5,205 nucleotides of DNA, from contig JASUSX010000153.1 in assembly GCA_030445875.1 (NCBI GenBank), positions 1 through 5,205 of the forward strand, in the 5' to 3' direction. The position numbers and the translations under genes are program-made. Below are positions 1 to 5,205 of this stretch, piece by piece. This DNA comes from Clostridia bacterium (GTDB lineage: Bacteria; Bacillota; DSM-521; Neomoorellales; Neomoorellaceae). Under the pieces are notes generated by a model that worked only from the letters and a program-made list of their open reading frames with translations, ran no database searches and had not been told where the DNA came from. Positions within the stretch are counted from its first letter, which is position 1. Each line of letters starts with the position of its first letter.

Positions 1-1
1 T

Positions 2-607
2 GTCGCTTATGCGGTTACCGGCTACCTCACTGTGCATGTCTTTCATGAACCGGGACTGGTAGCGCAAACCTTTAAGGTGGCTCCGACGGCCGTCCTGCCA
101 TCCCTATTGCCACCTTCGCAACTTAATGCGGGCTTTATAGGGGCCATAGTTTTAGCCTTTGCCCTCTGGGTTTTTCTCTTTTACACGCCCGCGGGTTACG
201 ACCTGCGGGTAACGGGCTTGAGCTTGCCGGCGGCCAGGTACGCCGGCATCCGCAGCCAGGCTGTGGTATTCGGCGCCATGCTGGCCAGCGGCGCCATCGG
301 TGGCCTGATGGGGGCCGAGCGTATCCTGGGCGTCTATGAGCGCTTTATCCATGCCTTTTCGCCCGGCTATGGCTTCACGGCTATAGCTGTGGCTTTGCTG
401 GGCCAGAACCACCCCCTGGGGATCATCCCGGCGGCGATCCTCTTCGGCGCCCTGGAAAGCGGCAGTTCCGCCATGTCCCTGCAGGTAAACGTTCCCCGCG
501 AACTGGGGATGATGCTGCAAGCAGTCATCATCGTTTTCGTAGCCGCCCAGGCCTTTATCAAATACTGGCTCAACAATTTGGTGAAAAAGGGGGACCGGGG
601 GTCATGA
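2..607 (+). CDS. Nucleoside ABC transporter permease, first subunit (NupP/YufP-like), C-terminal part only
   Basis: This is the C-terminal 201 residues of an inner-membrane permease of the BPD_transp_2 family, the type paired with BMP-family lipoproteins for nucleoside uptake (B. subtilis NupP is the model). The reading frame is open to the first base, so the GTG at 32 is not the real start; the family is usually about 350 residues, so roughly the first 150 are missing. Visible signs are a hydrophobic helix at about residues 44-61, then the cytoplasmic-loop signature YDLRVTGLSLPAARYAGI (66-83). A glycine-rich membrane segment follows (GAIGGLMGAERI, 98-109), then the GYGFTAIAVALLGQNHPLG segment (122-140), and a last helix near 168-185. 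It ends KKGDRGS and overlaps the next permease gene by ATGA, which implies translational coupling and a heterodimeric channel. The ATPase and binding lipoprotein are expected upstream. Family assignment is confident; the exact substrate (nucleoside rather than another small solute) is inferred from the downstream catabolic genes. Confidence 0.9.
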   Translation, partial: VAYAVTGYLTVHVFHEPGLVAQTFKVAPTAVLPSLLPPSQLNAGFIGAIVLAFALWVFLFYTPAGYDLRVTGLSLPAARYAGIRSQAVVFGAMLASGAIGGLMGAERILGVYERFIHAFSPGYGFTAIAVALLGQNHPLGIIPAAILFGALESGSSAMSLQVNVPRELGMMLQAVIIVFVAAQAFIKYWLNNLVKKGDRGS

Positions 608-1524
608 GCGACTTTATATCCCTGAGTATTATCCAGGCTACCCTGGCCATAGCTACGCCCCTCTTTATCGGCGCCCTCGGTGGCCTTTTTTGCGAGCGGG
701 TCGGGGTGGTCAATGTGGGCCTGGACGGGATCATGCTGGCCGGCGCCTTTACGGCCGCGGTAGTATCTTACTACAGCCAGTCCGCCCTCCTGGGGGTCCT
801 GGCAGCGGTACTGGTGGGCGCCATCCTGGGGGTCCTACACGCCTTTATTTGTGTCGGCTTAAAAACCGACCATGTAGTCAGCGGCGTGGCCATCAACATC
901 CTGACCGCCAGCGCAACGGTGTTTTTATTACAGCTTTTCTTCGGTAATAAAGGCCAGTCTCCTTCCTGTCCCAAGATAGGGGTGCTGGGCGACACCCTGG
1001 TAGGAGTGCCCTTCCTGGGGTCCATCCTCCATAATATGAGCTATTTAACCCTCCTGGGCCTGATTTTGGTAATTTTTGCCCATCTGTTCCTGTATCATAC
1101 TAAAACAGGCCTGCGCCTGCGCTCGGTGGGAGAAAACCCCTACGCCGCCCAATCCCTGGGGGTACCGGCGGTGAACTATATGTACGGGGGCGTAATCCTG
1201 GGTTGCGCCCTGGCAGGCCTAGCCGGGGCCTTCCTTTCGGTGGGTATGCTCAATGTCTTTACCAAAAACATGACTGCCGGCCGCGGATTTATCGCCCTGG
1301 CAGCCATGATCTTCGGCCGCTGGACCCCCTTCGGGTCCCTGCTGGCTTCCCTGTTTTTCGGCTATGTCATGGCCTGGCAGATTAACGCCCAGGGCCTGCA
1401 GGTACCGGCGCAACTGGTGGAGGCTATACCCTATCTGGCCACCCTCCTGGTCCTGGCCTTTGTCTCCCGGCGTGCCCGCGGCCCGGCCCATGACGGCAAA
1501 ATCTATATTGCCGACCAGCATTAA
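604..1524 (+). CDS. Nucleoside ABC transporter permease, second subunit (NupQ/YufQ-like)
   Basis: This is a complete 306-residue integral membrane protein of the BPD_transp_2 family, about the normal length for the second, shorter permease of BMP-type nucleoside importers. It carries the family signature CERVGVVNVGLDGIMLAGAF (residues 30-49) after a first helix. Further hydrophobic helices lie at about 61-80, 93-113 and 145-164. The cytoplasmic coupling loop GLRLRSVGENPYAAQSLGV (169-187) would contact the ATPase. The C-terminal half has a helix at 194-213, the segment NMTAGRGFIALAAMIFGRW (222-240) and a helix at 243-258. The ATG at 604 overlaps the preceding stop as ATGA, with G-rich runs at 589-594 and 597-601 serving as a weak ribosome site, so coupled translation is likely. 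With the upstream permease it should form the transmembrane pore. Substrate is inferred as nucleosides from the phosphorylase and deoC downstream. Guanosine-type uptake is known for B. subtilis NupNOPQ, but specificity cannot be read from this sequence. Confidence 0.92.
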   Translation: MSDFISLSIIQATLAIATPLFIGALGGLFCERVGVVNVGLDGIMLAGAFTAAVVSYYSQSALLGVLAAVLVGAILGVLHAFICVGLKTDHVVSGVAINILTASATVFLLQLFFGNKGQSPSCPKIGVLGDTLVGVPFLGSILHNMSYLTLLGLILVIFAHLFLYHTKTGLRLRSVGENPYAAQSLGVPAVNYMYGGVILGCALAGLAGAFLSVGMLNVFTKNMTAGRGFIALAAMIFGRWTPFGSLLASLFFGYVMAWQINAQGLQVPAQLVEAIPYLATLLVLAFVSRRARGPAHDGKIYIADQH

Positions 1525-1543
1525 AAGCTGGCGCTAAAACTTC

Positions 1544-1550
1544 GGGAGGT
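1544..1550 (+). promoter_or_regulatory. Ribosome binding site deciding the phosphorylase start
   Basis: The sequence GGGAGGT lies 7 bases before the ATG at 1558. A TTG at 1555 is directly adjacent and in frame, but the ATG is the better codon at ideal spacing, so I start the gene at 1558. The 33-base gap after the permease has no terminator or recognisable promoter, consistent with one transcript. Confidence 0.75.
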
Positions 1551-1557
1551 AGCATTG

Positions 1558-2367
1558 ATGGCGACAGTCAATAAGGCTGAAGTTACCCGGGGAAAGGTGC
1601 AGTACCACCTGCGGTTGAAACCAGGTGATGTCGGCAAATATGTCCTCCTGCCGGGCGACCCGGCGCGGAGCGACAGGGTGGCCAAATACCTGGAAAACCC
1701 GCAGCTTATAGCCCATAACCGGGAATACCGCACCTTTACGGGTCTGTACCAAGGGATCAAAGTAAGCGTCACTTCCACAGGCATAGGTTGCCCTTCGGCA
1801 GCCATAGCGGTGGAAGAGCTGGCCAATATCGGCGCCGAGGTATTTATCCGGATCGGCAGTTCCGCCGCCCTTAAACCCGGCATCGCCTTGGGGGACCTGC
1901 TTATTTCCTGTGGCTCTATGAAAAATGAAGGCACCTCGCGTTTTTATGTACCGGATGCCTTCCCGGCCGTCCCCGATATCGAATTTACCAGCACCCTGAT
2001 TGCCACTGCCCGCCGGCTGCAGCCTGAACTGGGCTTTGGCCTCCATCTTGGCATCTGCGCCTCCGATGACAGCTTTTACGGTGAAAACCAGGAATGGATT
2101 GAAAAACTCTCCCGCCTGGGCGTAACCAATGTGGAGATGGAAAGCTCGGCCATCTTTACGGTGGCCCATGTGCGCCACTGCAAGGCAGCCAGTATCTGTG
2201 CTGTATCCGGCAACCTGGTCACCGGGGAGGTCATCTACGAAACAGAAAACACAGCCCTGGTAGCAGGTTGGGAGAAAGAAATTAAGGTGGTCCTGGAGGC
2301 TATTCACACCTACGAAAAGCAGCGCCAGGCCCAGGCCTTACCGGGGGGCGTAGCCGGTGCAAGATAG
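1558..2367 (+). CDS. Nucleoside phosphorylase, PNP/UDP family (uridine or purine nucleoside phosphorylase)
   Basis: This 269-residue cytoplasmic enzyme should cleave nucleosides with phosphate to a free base and (deoxy)ribose-1-phosphate. It belongs to the trimeric/hexameric PNP_UDP_1 superfamily. It shows the phosphate-binding LPGDPAR (31-37), the STGIGCPSAAIAVEEL region (73-88), the phosphate/ribose strand RIGSSAALKPGIALGDL (98-114) and the ribose-binding NVEMESSAIF (191-200, with Glu193-Met194-Glu195). Base specificity is unclear. The Asp that protonates purine N7 in E. coli DeoD (in VSDHI) aligns with Gly218 (AVSGNL, 215-220). The Gln-x-Arg uracil-binding pair of E. coli Udp aligns with Gln178-Glu179-Trp180, or with nothing, depending on one gap. 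The SDDSFYGENQEW segment recalls archaeal PNPs from memory. The length is slightly above the E. coli enzymes because of a charged, alanine-rich tail (about 252-269). Its last 11 bases overlap deoC, tying it to deoxynucleoside breakdown. Family is certain; uridine versus purine substrate is not. Confidence 0.9.
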   Translation: MATVNKAEVTRGKVQYHLRLKPGDVGKYVLLPGDPARSDRVAKYLENPQLIAHNREYRTFTGLYQGIKVSVTSTGIGCPSAAIAVEELANIGAEVFIRIGSSAALKPGIALGDLLISCGSMKNEGTSRFYVPDAFPAVPDIEFTSTLIATARRLQPELGFGLHLGICASDDSFYGENQEWIEKLSRLGVTNVEMESSAIFTVAHVRHCKAASICAVSGNLVTGEVIYETENTALVAGWEKEIKVVLEAIHTYEKQRQAQALPGGVAGAR

Positions 2368-3139
2368 TTTCTCCGGGTTATACGCCCGGGCCCTGGCAGA
2401 ATTAAAGAAAAACCTGCCGGAATTCTCCTGGGAACAGGAACAGGTCCCGCCCGGACCGATTCCGGTGACCAATACCACGGCCGCGTCAATTACAGGGTTA
2501 ATCGACCATACAGCCTTAAAGCCTGGCACGACGGCAGCAACCATCAAACAACTCTGCGCTGAGGCCCTGGATTACCATTTTTACAGCGTCTGCGTACCAC
2601 CCTGCCGGGTGCAGTTGGCCGCGGGCTACCTCTCCGGGCGGGAGGTAAAGGTCTGCACGGTTATCGGTTTTCCCCATGGCACCGCCACCAAACTGGTCAA
2701 GGTCACCGAAGCGGTGGAGGCCGTTGCCAGGGGCGCTGACGAAGTGGATATGGTGTTAAACCTGGGCGCCCTCAAGGAGCGTAACCTGCGCCTGGTATGG
2801 GAAGAAATTCAGGCGGTGAAGGAAGGCATCGGGCCGGGGAGGATACTCAAGGTTATTCTGGAAACATCCCTCCTGAATGAAGAAGAGAAAGTCCTGGCGG
2901 CTTTAATCGCCGTGAAGGCCGGAGCGGATCTGGTCAAGACCTCCACCGGCTTTGCCGGCGGCGGGGCCACAGTCGATGATGTCACCCTCCTGCGGCGGAC
3001 CGTAGGAAGCAGCGTGGGCGTAAAGGCTTCGGGGGGTATCCGGGACCTGGCGACAGCCCTGGCCATGGTCCGGGCCGGGGCCAGCCGCCTGGGTACGAGT
3101 TCCGGGGTCCAGATTGCCAGGGAACTGACGGCCCGATAG
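2357..3139 (+). CDS. deoC: Deoxyribose-phosphate aldolase (DeoC, DERA)
   Basis: This class I TIM-barrel aldolase splits 2-deoxyribose-5-phosphate into acetaldehyde and glyceraldehyde-3-phosphate. It carries LIDHTALKPGTT (48-59), GFPHGTATKLVKVTEA (104-119), and ADEVDMVLN (127-135), whose second Asp (Asp131) matches catalytic Asp102 of E. coli. The Schiff-base lysine is Lys194 in VKTSTGF, the second catalytic lysine is Lys223 in KASGGIRD, and the phosphate-binding RLGTSSG is at 244-250. All key residues are present. The frame from the GTG at 2357 gives 260 residues and overlaps the phosphorylase by 11 bases, with a G-run at 2343-2348 as possible ribosome site. That leaves about 45 residues before the conserved core, against only a handful in the B. 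subtilis enzyme. An in-frame GTG at 2465 would give a more usual 224 residues but has no clear ribosome site. There is no in-frame ATG in this region. I prefer 2357 with reservation. Its position directly after a nucleoside phosphorylase fits deoxynucleoside catabolism; a phosphopentomutase would be needed from elsewhere. Confidence 0.95.
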   Translation: MQDSFSGLYARALAELKKNLPEFSWEQEQVPPGPIPVTNTTAASITGLIDHTALKPGTTAATIKQLCAEALDYHFYSVCVPPCRVQLAAGYLSGREVKVCTVIGFPHGTATKLVKVTEAVEAVARGADEVDMVLNLGALKERNLRLVWEEIQAVKEGIGPGRILKVILETSLLNEEEKVLAALIAVKAGADLVKTSTGFAGGGATVDDVTLLRRTVGSSVGVKASGGIRDLATALAMVRAGASRLGTSSGVQIARELTAR

Positions 3140-3156
3140 GGGGAGAGAGACGGTTT

Positions 3157-4524
3157 ATGAAACCGCTGCTGCTAAGGAAGTTAAATTTTGTCGTTACCTG
3201 TAACGACCAGGACGAAATCCTGCGCGACATCGATATCCTTATTGAAGGACCCTGCATAAAAGCTCTGGGAAAAGACCTTACACCCCCGGTAGCGGCGGAA
3301 GTAATCAAGGGTGAAGGTATGATCGCCATCCCGGGGCTGGTCAATACCCACCACCACCTGTACCAGGCCCTTTTCCGCGGCCTACCGGAAGTCCAGGATC
3401 GGTCCCTCTTCGCCTGGCTACAGAAACTCTACCAGTTCTGGAGGCACCTGACGCCGGCCGCAGTCTATTACGGCGCCCTGGTCGGTTTTAGCGAGCTTTT
3501 GCGGACCGGCTGCACCTTAACTACGGACCACCACTACGTCTTCCCCGCCTCCCAGGCAGGTACGCTAATAGACACTGAGATCCAGGCCGCCCGCGAAATA
3601 GGCATCCGCTTTCACCCCTGCCGGGGGTCCATGTCCCTGGGGCAGAGCCAGGGTGGCCTGCCCCCGGACGAGGTGGTCCAAAAGGAGAATACCATCCTTA
3701 AGGACTCCCTGCGCTTAATCGAGAACCACCATGACCCGGCACCCTATGCCATGACGCGCATCGCCCTGGCCCCCTGTTCCCCCTTCTCGGTAAGCCTGGA
3801 CCTCATGCGCCAGTCCCTGGTGCTGGCCCGGGAGAAGGGCGTCATGCTCCACACCCATCTGGCGGAAACCAGGGACGAGGAAGAGTATTGCCGGGAACGC
3901 TACGGTCGCCGTCCGGCGGAGTTGATGGAAGACCTGGGCTGGCTGGGGCCCGACGTGTGGTTTGCCCACGCCATCCACCTCAATGACCGCGAGGTCAGGC
4001 TACTGGCTGGGTCAGGGGTGGCCCACTGCCCGAGTTCCAATATGAAACTGGGCAGCGGTATCTGCCGTACCAGCGAGCTATTTAACGCCGGGGTAAAATT
4101 GAGCATAGCCGTCGATGGCAGCGCCAGTAATGATGGTTCCAATATGTGGGAAGAAATGAAAAGGGCATACCTGTTAAACCACCTGCGTTACGGTGACGCC
4201 GGCCTGACTGCCTACCAGGTACTCAAACTGGCTACCCGCGGTGGGGCCGAGGTCCTGGGTCGCCAGGATACGGGTCGCCTGGAAGCAGGCAAGGCCGCCG
4301 ATGTGGTCCTGATTAACCTGGACGATATAGCCTTTGCCGGCTGCCATGATCCGGTGGTAACCCTGGTCTGTTGCGGTAATAGCAGCCTGGTGGACACGAC
4401 CATTGTTCAGGGCAGGATAGTTGCCCGGCAGGGAGAGATCCTCACCGTTGACGTACACCAGATCAATCACCAGGCCAGGGAAGAAGCAGCCAGGATGATT
4501 CAAGCGGAGCGAAGTAGCAGCTAG
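3157..4524 (+). CDS. Amidohydrolase, 8-oxoguanine deaminase / hydroxydechloroatrazine ethylaminohydrolase type
   Basis: This 455-residue cytoplasmic metal-dependent deaminase belongs to the amidohydrolase superfamily (ATZ/TRZ-like, COG0402 type), at the normal length. An N-terminal beta-sandwich part precedes the barrel. Metal ligands are visible: His65 and His67 in NTHHHLYQALFRGLPEVQD (63-81), His234 with Glu237 in LHTHLAETRDEE (231-242), His271 in WFAHAIHL (268-275), and Asp320 in VDGSASNDGSNMWEE (319-333). RGSMSLGQSQGGLPPDEVV (156-174) and HCPSSNMKLGSG (290-301) are typical of the branch that includes P. aeruginosa 8-oxoguanine deaminase and AtzB-like enzymes. The C-terminal GRLEAGKAADVVLINLDD (373-390) closes the sandwich domain. 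In this operon a purine base released by the phosphorylase is a more natural substrate than a triazine, so 8-oxoguanine to urate, or deamination of another aminopurine, is the likely role. That choice is inference. The ATG at 3157 follows GGGGGAGAG (3139-3147) 17 bases after deoC. It is the last gene of the operon, 5 bases before the terminator. Confidence 0.85.
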   Translation: MKPLLLRKLNFVVTCNDQDEILRDIDILIEGPCIKALGKDLTPPVAAEVIKGEGMIAIPGLVNTHHHLYQALFRGLPEVQDRSLFAWLQKLYQFWRHLTPAAVYYGALVGFSELLRTGCTLTTDHHYVFPASQAGTLIDTEIQAAREIGIRFHPCRGSMSLGQSQGGLPPDEVVQKENTILKDSLRLIENHHDPAPYAMTRIALAPCSPFSVSLDLMRQSLVLAREKGVMLHTHLAETRDEEEYCRERYGRRPAELMEDLGWLGPDVWFAHAIHLNDREVRLLAGSGVAHCPSSNMKLGSGICRTSELFNAGVKLSIAVDGSASNDGSNMWEEMKRAYLLNHLRYGDAGLTAYQVLKLATRGGAEVLGRQDTGRLEAGKAADVVLINLDDIAFAGCHDPVVTLVCCGNSSLVDTTIVQGRIVARQGEILTVDVHQINHQAREEAARMIQAERSSS

Positions 4525-4529
4525 GTAAC

Positions 4530-4554
4530 GCGCCCCATGGGGGCGCTTTTTTTT
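4530..4554 (+). terminator. Rho-independent terminator closing the nucleoside operon
   Basis: A perfect 7-bp GC stem (GCGCCCC at 4530-4536 pairing with GGGGCGC at 4540-4546) with a 3-base ATG loop is followed at once by eight T residues (4547-4554). It starts 5 bases after the amidohydrolase stop codon. This is a textbook strong terminator, and it separates the operon from the LysM gene. Confidence 0.95.
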
Positions 4555-4557
4555 GTC

Positions 4558-4585
4558 ACCAATAACCGGCCGGTCTCATAACCTA
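4558..4585 (+). promoter_or_regulatory. Candidate promoter of the LysM gene, sigma-K-like
   Basis: AC at 4558-4559, a 17-base spacer, and CATAACCTA at 4577-4585 match the B. subtilis sigma-K consensus (AC, 16-17 bases, CATAnnnTA) at every specified position. Transcription would begin near 4591-4594, about 35 bases before the ATG, and just after the upstream terminator. A competing reading is a weak sigma-A promoter, TTGTCA (4553-4558) with 18 bases to CATAAC (4577-4582), whose -10 lacks both key T residues. The match is short and the consensus is recalled, so this is a hypothesis. Confidence 0.35.
4565..4574. repeat. Perfect 10-bp palindrome ACCGGCCGGT in the LysM promoter spacer
   Basis: ACCGGCCGGT is its own reverse complement and sits between the proposed -35 and -10 elements. 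Its first seven bases recur at 4619-4625 (ACCGGCC), just before the LysM start codon, so 4568-4574 could also pair with 4619-4625. It could be an operator half, or chance in GC-rich DNA. Confidence 0.3.
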
Positions 4586-4609
4586 TACTAGCAATCCATG
4601 TCATTACGG

Positions 4610-4616
4610 AAAGGAG
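4610..4616 (+). promoter_or_regulatory. Ribosome binding site of the LysM gene
   Basis: AAAGGAG lies 11 bases before the ATG at 4628, slightly long but usable. It decides against the in-frame ATG at 4598, which has no ribosome site and would add only ten residues (MSLRKGETGP). Confidence 0.7.
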
Positions 4617-4627
4617 AAACCGGCCCT

Positions 4628-5205
4628 ATGAGTGACGAAAGCAAGAAAGTGGAGGCTCCGGCAAGCGAGGCGGAAGCCCAGCATATACCCGGACCACCTG
4701 CCTGTTCCGGAGGTTTCTACTACACCGTCCAATCGGGCGACAGCATGTACACCATCGCCCAGCGGTTTGGAGTCAGCTTGAATGACCTCATTGCCGCCAA
4801 CCCCCAGGTGAAAGACCCGAACCTGATCTACCCCGGCCAGGTGCTCTGCGTTCCCAAGGTTGCACCTCCCGGGCCACCTCCCTGTCCTGGCGGTTTCTAC
4901 TACACCGTCCAGCAGGGCGACAGCATGTACACCATCGCCCAGAAGTTTGGCGTCAGCTTGAATGACCTTATGGCCGCCAACCCCCAGATCACAGACCCGA
5001 ACCTCATCTATCCCGGCCAGGTCCTCTGTATTCCCAAGGCCATGCCTCCCGGACCCCCGGTACCCTGTCCCCATGGTTTCATCTATGTTGTTAAACCTGG
5101 TGATACTTTATACAACATTGCCAACCGGTTCGGCACTACCGTCGACCAGATCCTGGCCGCCAATCCGCAGATTTCTGATCCCAACTTGATTTATCCCGGC
5201 CAGCG
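4628..5205 (+). CDS. LysM-repeat protein, partial at the 3' end (possible spore-envelope protein)
   Basis: The frame from the ATG at 4628 is open to the window edge: 192 codons with no stop, so the C-terminus is missing. LysM domains bind the N-acetylglucosamine-containing glycan of peptidoglycan. After a charged, non-hydrophobic 20-residue leader (MSDESKKVEAPASEAEAQ...), three LysM units follow, with cores at about residues 30-76, 90-136 and 151-192. Each shows the pattern F-x-Y-x-V-x-x-G-D-[ST]-[ML]-Y-x-I-A...AANPQ...DPNLIYPGQ. Proline-glycine linkers (PPGPPPCPGG style) join them. Each unit has a cysteine before the core (Cys26, Cys86, Cys147), and units 1 and 2 have one near the end (Cys74, Cys134), which suggests one disulfide per domain. 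There is no signal peptide or membrane segment, so Sec export is unlikely. SafA-type spore LysM proteins are also made without export, in the mother cell, and the sigma-K-like promoter agrees with that. A C-terminal enzymatic domain beyond the window cannot be excluded. LysM identity is certain; the spore role is inference. Confidence 0.9.
   Translation, partial: MSDESKKVEAPASEAEAQHIPGPPACSGGFYYTVQSGDSMYTIAQRFGVSLNDLIAANPQVKDPNLIYPGQVLCVPKVAPPGPPPCPGGFYYTVQQGDSMYTIAQKFGVSLNDLMAANPQITDPNLIYPGQVLCIPKAMPPGPPVPCPHGFIYVVKPGDTLYNIANRFGTTVDQILAANPQISDPNLIYPGQ
4688..5205 (+). repeat. Three tandem ~180-bp LysM-encoding repeats
   Basis: Units run about 4688-4867, 4868-5047 and 5048 to beyond 5205, with a 60-residue period (the third core is shifted by one extra residue in its linker). 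Comparing 4712-4858 with 4892-5038 by eye, I count about 16 differences in 147 bases, roughly 89% identity. The third unit is clearly diverged in DNA and uses more A/T-ending codons (for example gtt gtt aaa cct ggt gat act tta) while keeping the protein pattern. Units 1 and 2 therefore look like a later duplication or have been homogenised. Confidence 0.9.

Noticed and set aside
32..34. GTG at 32 as start of the first permease
   Set aside because: The frame continues to the first base of the window with permease-like sequence and no ribosome site precedes this codon, so the gene is truncated by the window edge.
1534..2307. Long minus-strand open frame opposite the phosphorylase (257 codons)
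   Set aside because: The plus strand has a full-length enzyme with all family motifs and a good ribosome site; the antisense frame is low-complexity with no recognisable domain and is a by-product of GC-rich codon use.
4553..4589. Sigma-A promoter combining TTGTCA (4553) with TATACT (4584)
   Set aside because: Each hexamer is a good match, but the spacer would be 25 bases, too long for a functional sigma-A promoter.
4598..4600. ATG at 4598 as start of the LysM gene
   Set aside because: It is in frame, but lacks a ribosome site and would fall only a few bases after the proposed transcription start; ATG 4628 follows AAAGGAG.
4604..5074. Minus-strand open frame with internal repeats opposite the LysM gene
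   Set aside because: Its repeats simply mirror the LysM units on the plus strand, and the protein has no recognisable family.
4962..5189. Plus-strand 75-codon frame inside the LysM gene
   Set aside because: It is out of frame with the LysM reading frame, which is open throughout and has clear domain motifs.

Overview
The window looks like part of a chromosome from a moderately GC-rich, spore-forming Clostridia-type Firmicute. A Moorella-like thermophilic acetogen is my best guess, based on codon use, strong GGAGG-type ribosome sites, a DNA-salvage operon of Firmicute type, and a LysM protein of a style common in this group. This assignment is inference, because no ribosomal or other taxonomic marker is present.

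Positions 1-4554 hold the end of one tightly packed plus-strand operon. It comprises the C-terminal part of a BMP-type nucleoside ABC permease (2-607), a second permease overlapping it by ATGA (604-1524), a PNP/UDP-family nucleoside phosphorylase (1558-2367), deoxyribose-phosphate aldolase deoC overlapping the phosphorylase (2357-3139), and an amidohydrolase of the 8-oxoguanine deaminase / hydroxyatrazine hydrolase type (3157-4524). The operon closes with a strong intrinsic terminator (4530-4554). Its promoter, and probably the BMP lipoprotein and ATPase genes, lie upstream of the window.

Together these genes describe import and breakdown of nucleosides. The permeases bring a nucleoside in and the phosphorylase splits it into a free base and (deoxy)ribose-1-phosphate. 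After a mutase that is not in this window, DeoC cleaves deoxyribose-5-phosphate to acetaldehyde and glyceraldehyde-3-phosphate. The amidohydrolase deaminates a base, possibly 8-oxoguanine or a related aminopurine. Two points deserve attention: the phosphorylase lacks the usual base-recognition residues of both characterised subfamilies, and the deaminase suggests that oxidised or unusual purines are a real substrate.

Positions 4555-4627 are a short intergenic region with a candidate promoter resembling the sporulation sigma-K consensus and a 10-bp palindrome in its spacer. It precedes a separate gene (4628 to beyond 5205) encoding at least three LysM domains with no signal peptide and paired cysteines. 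This gene is cut by the window edge. A spore-coat or cortex-associated role is a reasonable hypothesis but is not demonstrated. No gene-free stretch longer than about 75 bases exists, and I see no RNA genes, CRISPR arrays or mobile elements.
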